Below, piece after piece: positions 6,755 through 13,045 of a stretch of 13,045 bases of DNA. Made by a program: the position numbers and the translations under genes. The DNA is taken from contig JAQWSA010000007.1 of the NCBI GenBank assembly GCA_029243445.1, forward strand, positions 1 through 13,045, read 5' to 3'. Each line of letters opens with the position of its first letter. Within the stretch, counting starts at the first letter, position 1. Below the pieces are notes generated by a model, which searched no databases, was not told the origin of the DNA, and saw nothing but the letters and a program-made list of their open reading frames with translations. The stretch comes from Alphaproteobacteria bacterium (GTDB taxonomy: Bacteria > Pseudomonadota > Alphaproteobacteria > UBA6615).

Positions 6755-6788
6755 AGCCGCCCGATTAAAAAAAGCTGTGCGGCTTTTT
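6755..6788. terminator. Terminator-like or attenuator-like double hairpin upstream of ctaB
   Basis: Two overlapping inverted repeats are visible: AAAAAGC (6769-6775) with GCTTTTT (6782-6788), loop of six; and AGCCGC (6755-6760) with GCGGCT (6779-6784). Read on the minus strand, the first stem ends in a seven-U run, like an intrinsic terminator; read on the plus strand the second ends in five U. The two stems share bases, so only one can form. It lies about 70 bases upstream of ctaB, in a divergent region where a terminator is unexpected. It could attenuate the ctaB leader or end an unseen short transcript. Confidence 0.4.
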
Positions 6789-6979
6789 GCCACGTCAAAT
6801 ACTGATTTATGTTCTATAAGAATAAATACTACAAAATTTAATTATCCAGTTGTTTTAATTTCTTTCCGGGTGTTTATATTTAATGAAAGTAGATTATCAA
6901 ACAATTTTTTTTATTTTGGTGACATCAATAATTCATAGATTGAAATCAATGTTAGCTATTTATTTATCTAGAGTCTTAA

Positions 6980-7177
6980 GTGTTAATTAGCCCTGCTTCA
7001 GCACATGCTATTCTTGGAGGCGAATCACCAGGGCATCATGGTCCATTCATCCTGCTGGGCATAGTAATAGCTGTTTTTCTAGTTCTTTATGCCGAAAAGA
7101 AATGGAAACGTAGCAAGTTACGTTTAAAGAAAACTGCTGAGGAATTAGCTAAAGCAGAAGGCGACGAAGTAGAATAA
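6980..7177 (+). CDS. Small single-span membrane protein, unknown function; N-terminus possibly frameshifted
   Basis: A 65-residue product from GTG at 6980, preceded directly by an in-frame TAA. Residues 1-10 (LISPASAHA) look like the end of a signal peptide with an AHA cleavage site. A short HGP-containing linker, one strong helix (about 22-40, GPFILLGIVIAVFLVLYA), a basic stretch (KKWKRSKLRLKK) and an acidic end follow. The missing start of a signal peptide is found one frame away: from ATG 6883 or 6949 the other frame reads into LAIYLSRVL and stops at 6988-6990; removing one base near 6978 would join it to VLISPASAHA. So this may be a frameshifted gene, a sequencing error, or a short protein using GTG. 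The Shine-Dalgarno before GTG is weak. I do not recognise a family. It ends 22 bases from the end of korB, which is convergent. Confidence 0.55.
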   Translation: MLISPASAHAILGGESPGHHGPFILLGIVIAVFLVLYAEKKWKRSKLRLKKTAEELAKAEGDEVE

Positions 7178-7199
7178 ATCAAGCAACTAGTTCTGTCAT

Positions 7200-8222
7200 T
7201 TATACTTCCCAGGTGTGTCCTCTGCGTAAAAGCTTGTCAAAATCACCCGTACCTTTTGATTCTTTTACAGTTTTAATTTGCTCGTGTACTGCGCCATCGT
7301 AAGTTGGTGTGGGATCACAATACAGAACCCCTAGGGCAATTGGAAAGTTAGGAGGTTGCATGCTTGCAAGTAACATGGCTAGCATTCGATTCTTTTCATC
7401 GTGTATCAGAATGTCTTTTTCTTTAATACCTTGTTTTCCTATTGTGGCTATTTCGAGCTCAATAGAATCTTTTTTCATTATTAGTCCTTTGTCTAAATCA
7501 GAACCAAATATGAGTGGTTGTCCGTGTTCAACGTGTATTTGATTATCTGCTGCGACAGATTTCTCAGTAAAATGACTAAACACAGCATCATTGTAGACAA
7601 TACAATTTTGAAATATTTCTACGAATGAGGCGCCTTGGTTTTCATAAGCACGTTTGAGAACAACAGGAAGGTGTTTCTGTAAGATGTCTGCTGATCTAGC
7701 TATAAATCTCCCGCCTACACCGAGAGCGAACTGCGCGGCAGAAACTGGACTATCTATAGAGCCATAAGGTGTTGAAGGGGAACGCGTACCAGGCTGAGAT
7801 GTTGGAGAATATTGTCCTTTAGTAAGGCCATAGATTGCATTATTGAATAGTAAAATATTTAAGTTAACGTTACGTCTCAACGCGTGCATGGTGTGGTTAC
7901 CACCAATAGAAAGCATGTCACCGTCACCGCCAACAACCCATACGTCTAGTTCAGGGTTAGCCAGTTTAACGCCAGTCGCTATTGTTGGAGATCTACCATG
8001 TATAGTATGGAAGCCATAGGTTTCCATATAATATGGAAACCTGGCAGCACAGCCGATTCCTGAAACAAACACTGTCTTTTCAGGATTGGCTTGGAGGTCG
8101 GCGAGGGTTCTCTGTACGGCCTTAAGGATCGCATAATCACCACAACCTGGACACCACCGTACTTCCTGATCAGTGGCATAATCTCTGGCAGTTAGCTTTT
8201 CAGGAGGTGTTTGTATATTCAT
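7200..8222 (-). CDS. korB: 2-oxoacid:ferredoxin oxidoreductase beta subunit (KorB-like)
   Basis: Thiamine diphosphate subunit of the CoA-dependent 2-oxoacid:ferredoxin oxidoreductase, which decarboxylates the 2-oxoacid and passes electrons through one 4Fe-4S cluster. In the 340-residue product C24 and C27 (WCPGCGD), C58 (GIGCAARF) and C207 (FQNCIVY) fit the four cluster ligands of the archaeal-type beta subunit. The thiamine diphosphate motif starts at GDGD (99-102) and ends at NN (127-128), followed by IYGLTKGQYSPTS. I chose the ATG at 8222: GGAG lies seven bases before it, inside the end of korA, and it follows the korA stop by one base, giving coupled translation. A frame start seven codons earlier would overlap korA and lacks a ribosome site. 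Sequence alone does not firmly separate 2-oxoglutarate from pyruvate specificity. Confidence 0.93.
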   Translation of the reverse strand: MNIQTPPEKLTARDYATDQEVRWCPGCGDYAILKAVQRTLADLQANPEKTVFVSGIGCAARFPYYMETYGFHTIHGRSPTIATGVKLANPELDVWVVGGDGDMLSIGGNHTMHALRRNVNLNILLFNNAIYGLTKGQYSPTSQPGTRSPSTPYGSIDSPVSAAQFALGVGGRFIARSADILQKHLPVVLKRAYENQGASFVEIFQNCIVYNDAVFSHFTEKSVAADNQIHVEHGQPLIFGSDLDKGLIMKKDSIELEIATIGKQGIKEKDILIHDEKNRMLAMLLASMQPPNFPIALGVLYCDPTPTYDGAVHEQIKTVKESKGTGDFDKLLRRGHTWEV

Positions 8223-8223
8223 T

Positions 8224-10095
8224 TTATTGCTCCATTCGACCACGAATGGCCTTTTCTAACTCATTGATCAGGAAAGGCTTACCATTTACTTTGTTGAAAC
8301 CTTCTGCTGGAATGAGATACTGGGCGCGTAGAAGTGTAACTAGTTGACCATTGTTCATCTCGGGCACCATTACCTGATTAAAGCTTTTAAGTAGCTTACC
8401 CAGATTTCTTGGTAGAGGCCAGATATAGCGCAAATGAATGTGAGCCACCTCAAATCCTTCTATACGCATATTGCTGACCGCTCTACTGATTGGACCATAA
8501 GTTGAACCCCATCCTACAACTACTAAACTATCTCCTGCTTTACCTTGTTCAATTTCTTGCTCAGGTATGTCATCGGCTATTCCATCTATTTTTGCTGCGC
8601 GCAAGTCGGTCATCTTTTGATGGTTTTCTGGTGCGTATGATATGTGTCCAGTTCCATCAGCGCGTTCGATACCGCCAATTCTATGAGCTAGTTCGGGTGT
8701 CCCTGGCTTTACCCAAGGCCTTGATAAGGTCTTTGTATCTCTAGAGAACGGTTGAAAATCATCGGGATTTGTTCGGAATTTTACTTCGAATGGGTCATAA
8801 TCACCAATGTTGGGGATTAGCCACGGCTCAGACGCATTAGCCAGGTATCCATCTGTTAGTAGCATTACTGGTGTCATAAATTTAGTTGCTAGACGTACTG
8901 CCTCTATGGCCACTTCAAACCCATCTGTTGATGAGCTAACTGAAATAACGGGCATTGGGGCATCTGCATTACGACCAAATACAGCCTGATAGAGATCTGA
9001 TTGTTCAGTTTTAGTTGGTAGTCCTGTTGATGGACCAGCACGCTGTGAGTTTACGATAAGAAGTGGAAGTTCTGTTGCTATTGCTAGCCCTATTGCCTCC
9101 ATTTTAAGAGCTATACCAGGACCGGAACTGGACGTAATGCCCAGAGATCCAGCATAGGAAGCGCCTATAGCAGCGCCGGCAGCAGCGATCTCGTCTTCAG
9201 CCTGGAAAGTAATTACCCCAAATTCTTTCATGGCGGCCAATTGATGTAATAAAGCAGATGCCGGTGTTATAGGGTAGGAGCAGAAGGTTAAACCAACCTT
9301 AGCTAATTGTGTTCCGGCTAGAAGTCCCAGTGCTATAGATTCGGTTCCAGTAACAGTACGATATACACCCGGATCTATCTTAGCTGGTGGAATGCTATAT
9401 CCGCCAATTTCAGCTGGCATTTCGGCCGTTTCCCCGAATGCGTGACCAGCATTCAAAGCTGCTATATTAGCTGCCGCAATGTCAGGTTGTTTTGAAAACT
9501 TAGCATTAAGCCAGTCCACTGATGCTGCCCTAGGACGTCCATACATCCAGTATACCAGACCTAAAGCCCACATATTCTTTGATCTAAGAGCTTCTTTATT
9601 GGACAAACCAAACTCTTTTACAGATTCGACAGTTAAACGTGACATGTCAATTTTAATCACACGGTATTTATCTAAGCTATTACCATTTTCTAGGGGGCTC
9701 TCTTCATAACCAGCCTTCGTCAAGTTACGAGCAGTGAATGCCCCAACATCTGCAATAACTATACCACCTGGCTTAACATCTGATAAATTTGTTATTAATG
9801 CTGCGGGGTTCATTACTACTAGTACATCTAAGTCGTCACCCGATGTCATTATGCGTCTTGCTCCAAAATTAATTTGGAACGCCGACACACCGAAAGTTGT
9901 TCCCGCAGGAGCTCGTATTTCAGCTGGAAAATCTGGGAATGTTGCTAAGTCATTTCCTGCCAGTGCAGCAGTTAACGTAAACTGTGTTCCGGTAAGTTGC
10001 ATTCCATCACCAGAATCTCCAGCAAAGCGAACTACTGCTGATTCTACTTCATCACGTTTTTCTTCCGACCGCGCCAGGGCGGATACCTGGGACAT
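8224..10095 (-). CDS. korA: 2-oxoacid:ferredoxin oxidoreductase alpha subunit (gamma-alpha fusion, KorA-like)
   Basis: Large subunit of the two-subunit KorAB enzyme, 623 residues, with the gamma domain fused ahead of the alpha (pyrimidine-binding) domain. The gamma domain (about 18-200) begins VVRFAGDSGDGMQLTG. The alpha domain begins near 245 and contains YPITP (274-278), the signature of this fused subunit in which the threonine contacts the substrate, then QAEDEIAAAGAAIGASYAG, TSSSGPGI, and QRAGPSTGLPT (R352), the arginine expected to bind the 2-oxoacid carboxylate. The start ATG has AAGGA about eight bases upstream. With korB it forms the oxygen-tolerant type found in aerobes (Mycobacterium Rv2455c/Rv2454c, Halobacterium), usually acting on 2-oxoglutarate in the TCA cycle. 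No ferredoxin domain or gene is present here, so the acceptor is encoded elsewhere. Confidence 0.94.
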   Translation of the reverse strand: MSQVSALARSEEKRDEVESAVVRFAGDSGDGMQLTGTQFTLTAALAGNDLATFPDFPAEIRAPAGTTFGVSAFQINFGARRIMTSGDDLDVLVVMNPAALITNLSDVKPGGIVIADVGAFTARNLTKAGYEESPLENGNSLDKYRVIKIDMSRLTVESVKEFGLSNKEALRSKNMWALGLVYWMYGRPRAASVDWLNAKFSKQPDIAAANIAALNAGHAFGETAEMPAEIGGYSIPPAKIDPGVYRTVTGTESIALGLLAGTQLAKVGLTFCSYPITPASALLHQLAAMKEFGVITFQAEDEIAAAGAAIGASYAGSLGITSSSGPGIALKMEAIGLAIATELPLLIVNSQRAGPSTGLPTKTEQSDLYQAVFGRNADAPMPVISVSSSTDGFEVAIEAVRLATKFMTPVMLLTDGYLANASEPWLIPNIGDYDPFEVKFRTNPDDFQPFSRDTKTLSRPWVKPGTPELAHRIGGIERADGTGHISYAPENHQKMTDLRAAKIDGIADDIPEQEIEQGKAGDSLVVVGWGSTYGPISRAVSNMRIEGFEVAHIHLRYIWPLPRNLGKLLKSFNQVMVPEMNNGQLVTLLRAQYLIPAEGFNKVNGKPFLINELEKAIRGRMEQ

Positions 10096-10265
10096 ATACT
10101 TTTTCCTTGGACGATTTTTTATTGGTTATAGATGATTTCCGGGGTTATTAGCGAGCACATTGCTTCGAGCTTAACATCTTCCTCTGGTGCATTTCTTTCA
10201 AGTACTAAATGATGTTTTTTTAATAAAAAGTGTATTATTTTTTTCTTAAACGCTTTTTTTTTGAT
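10096..10265 (-). other. fpr-korA spacer with an in-frame open extension after the fpr stop
   Basis: There is no separate gene here. The 48 codons after the fpr TAA, in the same frame, are open to a TAA at 10119-10121. The first part is lysine-rich low-complexity, from A-runs; the later part (ERNAPEEDVKLEA, then SLITPEIIYNQ) looks protein-like. No start codon with a ribosome site precedes it. It is either an untranslated spacer or the remnant of a once longer reductase or small gene. Confidence 0.3.
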
Positions 10266-11567
10266 TTAATCAAGTGCAGATATCATTTCTTTAACAGTTA
10301 CAAACTTTTTTCTAGGTGCTTGTTCGTTAGCGGCAGTTATTTCGGCTGTATCAATTTTTTGCCAATCTTGATAATTAACTACTCTTACATTTCTTTCTTT
10401 TAGCATAGATATAAGCGCAATACGCCCTGGCTTTTTGCTTTCCTTGATATCTGCTATAATTTGTTTTGCAGCAATATCACCGTCCGGCTTGTTTGTTCCT
10501 ATAACTCCAGTAGGTCCGCGCTTAATCCATCCCACTGCATACACGCCTTCATCTATTCGTCCATCTGTATGTTTAACAATTCCGTTATCATTATCAAATG
10601 GCACCCCCTCGATAGGGATTGAATAATATCCTATCGCGGCAACTATTAGCCCGCATTCAATTTCGAAAAATTCACCTGTACCCATAGCTCGTCCATCTTT
10701 AACCATGGTTTTCTCTACTCTAAGGCCTTCAACTCTATCATTCCCAAGTACTTCTACAGGATTTGCAAAGAATTCAAAATGAACGTTTTTTGACTTACCT
10801 TTTGTATCCACCTGCAAAAATTCGCGCATAGTTGTCAAATTACGTTCTTTTAACCGTTGGTCTCTTTCAGACCATGAACCTAATACTTCTTCCGGTATTT
10901 GATCTTCATGGATTATCGGTACGCAGTTTTCCAATTTCCCCATCTCTCGCAGCTCAACATTAGTAAATTTTGCTTCAACAGGCCCTCTCCGTCCGAATAA
11001 AAAAACGTCGGCTATTGGTGAGGCATTTATTGCCTGGGTGGCATGGTCAGCTATATCTGTTGTTGCCATTTCATTAGAAGTTTTTACTAATACTCTTGCA
11101 GTATCAATTGCAACGTTTCCAACACCTATTACGGCCACAGCTTTGACATCTAGGTCAGGATTTAAATTGGTAAAGTCAGGATGGCCGTTATACCATCCAA
11201 CAAAATCAGCGGATCCGTATACCCCTTTCTTGTCATCACCCGGAATACCTAATTTTCGATCAGTTGGAGCCCCAACTGCCAGAACTACGGCGTCATAAGC
11301 TTTACGCAATTCATCGATCGAGATATCTTTACCTACTTCAACGTTCCCAAAATAACTGACAGAATCGTTAAGTGCTGTTTTTTCATAAGCTTTTGCAACT
11401 TTTTTAGTTGTCTGATGGTCTGGTGCCACCCCACCACGAATTAGGCCAAATGGAGTTGGTAATCGGTCAATAATATCGATTTCGACGTCATTTCCACTTT
11501 TGATCAACGAATCTGCTGTATAAAAACCGCTCGGTCCTGAACCAATAATAGCTACTTTTATAGTCAT
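10266..11567 (-). CDS. Ferredoxin-NADP+ reductase, adrenodoxin reductase (FprA) type
   Basis: FAD enzyme moving electrons between ferredoxin and NADP(H). The 433 residues show an N-terminal FAD-binding IIGSGPSGFYTAD (7-19), LIRGGVAPDHQTTK (42-55), and the NADP fold AVIGVGNVAIDTARVL (145-160) with GRRGPVEAKFTNVELREM (192-209), whose two arginines R193 and R194 would select the 2'-phosphate of NADPH. Near the C-terminus GWIKRGPTGVIGTNKPDG is the family's closing FAD/NADP motif. It is not the plant-type or thioredoxin reductase-like class. Strong GGAGG five bases before the ATG. It lies directly upstream of korA on the same strand with 170 bases between, which suggests it reoxidises (or feeds) the ferredoxin used by KorAB, making NADPH from 2-oxoacid oxidation. 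That functional link is inferred from position. Confidence 0.9.
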   Translation of the reverse strand: MTIKVAIIGSGPSGFYTADSLIKSGNDVEIDIIDRLPTPFGLIRGGVAPDHQTTKKVAKAYEKTALNDSVSYFGNVEVGKDISIDELRKAYDAVVLAVGAPTDRKLGIPGDDKKGVYGSADFVGWYNGHPDFTNLNPDLDVKAVAVIGVGNVAIDTARVLVKTSNEMATTDIADHATQAINASPIADVFLFGRRGPVEAKFTNVELREMGKLENCVPIIHEDQIPEEVLGSWSERDQRLKERNLTTMREFLQVDTKGKSKNVHFEFFANPVEVLGNDRVEGLRVEKTMVKDGRAMGTGEFFEIECGLIVAAIGYYSIPIEGVPFDNDNGIVKHTDGRIDEGVYAVGWIKRGPTGVIGTNKPDGDIAAKQIIADIKESKKPGRIALISMLKERNVRVVNYQDWQKIDTAEITAANEQAPRKKFVTVKEMISALD

Positions 11568-11906
11568 AAATCCTCCAGGTTTCGAGCTGGACTATAATGA
11601 AAGTACTTCAATATATATGTTTTCTATTATTCCTATAAGGAAATCAATAATGTGATATTTTGTATTGCTACGATTTTTTTATCTAAGTGACAAGTTTAAT
11701 GATAATATTAACAAAGAAATTACAAAAAATATTAGAAATTTTAAGAGATAAACCTTAATTAAGCGTATTAAAAATAATTTTTTAATTGTAACATAGAATT
11801 ATCTAACTATATAATTACTTATTTAAAAACAAATAGTTATATAATTAAATATGCTAAAAAAAACATATAAATAGATACAAAACCTATAACTTAAGGTGAT
11901 CGGTGG
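11568..11906. other. Very AT-rich spacer between fpr and the groESL promoter
   Basis: No gene seen. Positions 11701-11880 are only about 14% GC by hand count, far below the rest of the window. A 10-base direct repeat TATATAATTA occurs at 11808-11817 and 11838-11847, and AACTAT/ATAGTT (11805-11810, 11833-11838) form an inverted pair; in sequence this biased they may be chance. The fpr promoter should lie in the first 100 bases; TATAGT on the minus strand near 11590 is a possible -10 without a good -35. The AT-rich tract upstream of the groESL promoter could act as an UP-element or a curved segment. Confidence 0.5.
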
Positions 11907-11935
11907 TTGACAGAGCGCTATGCCGTCACTATCTG
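11907..11935 (+). promoter_or_regulatory. Probable groESL promoter
   Basis: A perfect -35 hexamer TTGACA (11907-11912) is followed after 17 bases by TATCTG (11930-11935), a partial -10. Transcription would start at or inside the CIRCE element immediately downstream, the usual layout for HrcA-repressed chaperonin promoters. Confidence 0.65.
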
Positions 11936-11936
11936 T

Positions 11937-11963
11937 TTGGCACTCCTATGAATGGAGTGCTAA
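11937..11963 (+). promoter_or_regulatory. CIRCE operator (HrcA binding site)
   Basis: The arms TTGGCACTC (11937-11945) and GAGTGCTAA (11955-11963) are separated by nine bases, matching the CIRCE consensus TTAGCACTC-N9-GAGTGCTAA at 17 of 18 positions (G for A at the third base). It lies between the promoter and groES. HrcA is expected to repress groESL here until heat or misfolded protein occupies GroEL. hrcA itself is not in the window. Confidence 0.93.
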
Positions 11964-11969
11964 TGATTG

Positions 11970-11984
11970 CCGCGATAATCGCGG
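11970..11984 (+). repeat. Perfect palindrome CCGCGATAATCGCGG in the groES leader
   Basis: Seven-base arms around one A, starting six bases after CIRCE and ending about 37 bases before the groES ATG. It could be a second operator or a leader RNA hairpin affecting stability or translation. Chance is unlikely for a 7-base perfect arm in sequence with so little GC around it, but its role is unknown. Confidence 0.5.
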
Positions 11985-12021
11985 AATCGCAAAAATATAT
12001 GAATATATGGAGGATTAAGGC

Positions 12022-12339
12022 ATGAGTTTTCGCCCGTTACACGATCGGGTTGTGGTCCGCCGAGTAGGATCAGACGAAAAAACAGCCGGTGGAATTATTA
12101 TCCCTGATACGGCTCAAGAAAAACCATCGGAAGGTCAAGTAGTTTCCGTTGGATCTGGTGCACGTGCAGAAGACGGCAGTATAACGCCGATGGATGTAAA
12201 AGCCGGTGATATAGTGCTGTTTGGCAAATGGTCGGGCACTGAAGTAACGATAGATGGAGAGGAACTTCTCATTATGAAGGAGTCCGATATCATGGGTATC
12301 GTTGAAGGCAAAAAAAACGCCAAGAAAAAAGCTGCTTAA
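12022..12339 (+). CDS. groES: Co-chaperonin GroES
   Basis: Ten-kilodalton heptameric lid of the GroEL folding chamber. The 105 residues start [13 protein letters not shown], the classical N-terminal strand, continue with the mobile loop [20 protein letters not shown] (19-38) that docks on GroEL, and include [14 protein letters not shown] and [15 protein letters not shown] at the C-terminal strand, then a short lysine-rich tail. Normal length is 95-105. GGAGG (12009-12013) stands nine bases before the ATG. It is the first gene of the groESL operon, with the next start 29 bases on. Confidence 0.97.
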   Translation: MSFRPLHDRVVVRRVGSDEKTAGGIIIPDTAQEKPSEGQVVSVGSGARAEDGSITPMDVKAGDIVLFGKWSGTEVTIDGEELLIMKESDIMGIVEGKKNAKKKAA

Positions 12340-12350
12340 CGCAAATATAA

Positions 12351-13045
<695 letters not shown>

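Noticed and set aside
8223..8243. Earlier start for korB, seven codons upstream
   Set aside because: It overlaps korA and lacks a ribosome site; ATG 8222 has GGAG at proper spacing.
9734..10135. 133-codon plus-strand frame opposite the korA start
   Set aside because: It is antisense to the conserved gamma domain of korA, with serine/alanine/proline-rich composition typical of a shadow frame.
11699..11758. 19-codon plus-strand ORF in the AT-rich spacer
   Set aside because: It is short, made of A/T-rich codons in a 14% GC tract and has no ribosome site.
11805..11847. Direct and inverted AT repeats as iterons or a replication origin
   Set aside because: Only two copies, in extremely biased sequence, with no DnaA-box cluster or replication gene nearby.

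Overview
The window looks like a piece of an AT-rich alphaproteobacterial chromosome, possibly from a marine or other free-living oligotroph. This is inferred from four things: a mitochondrial-type (COX15/CtaA) heme A synthase, a cytochrome c oxidase operon resembling Bradyrhizobium coxMNOP, an oxygen-tolerant two-subunit KorAB-type 2-oxoacid:ferredoxin oxidoreductase, and groESL behind a CIRCE operator. I cannot name the genus. There are no insertion sequences, tRNAs, rRNAs, CRISPR arrays or phage genes. Most of the window is ordinary core metabolism.

Layout. (1) Positions 1-433, minus strand: the N-terminal part of heme A synthase, running off the left edge. (2) Positions 434-754: divergent control region with an inverted repeat and a possible 39-residue minus-strand ORF. 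(3) Positions 755-5199, plus strand: a tight five-gene aa3-type oxidase operon. It holds subunit II, subunit I, a short five-helix subunit III homologue, a canonical subunit III and a small subunit IV. (4) Positions 5200-5778: no intact gene, but a recognisable dead muconolactone delta-isomerase gene in a stretch of about 51% GC. (5) Positions 5779-6684, minus: heme O synthase, which makes the substrate of heme A synthase. (6) Positions 6685-7177: a control region and a small membrane protein gene whose signal peptide may have been cut off by a frameshift. (7) Positions 7200-11567, minus: adrenodoxin-type ferredoxin-NADP reductase, then korA and korB, apparently one transcription direction. 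(8) Positions 11568-12021: a very AT-rich spacer ending in the groESL promoter, a CIRCE element and a second palindrome. (9) Positions 12022-13045, plus: groES and the first 225 codons of groEL.

How the genes work together. The oxidase operon is flanked on both sides by the two enzymes that convert protoheme to heme O and then heme A, so oxidase subunits and cofactor synthesis are physically linked although on three separate transcripts. KorAB and the reductase would oxidise a 2-oxoacid (most likely 2-oxoglutarate) to its acyl-CoA, pass electrons to a ferredoxin encoded elsewhere, and on to NADPH. GroESL is the heat-inducible chaperonin under HrcA-type control.

The most notable items are the muconolactone isomerase pseudogene, the split reading frame of the small membrane protein, the duplicated subunit III with a substituted metal-site residue in subunit I, the CIRCE-plus-palindrome leader of groES, and two overlapping hairpins upstream of ctaB. 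I did not find convincing evidence of a wholly new biological system.
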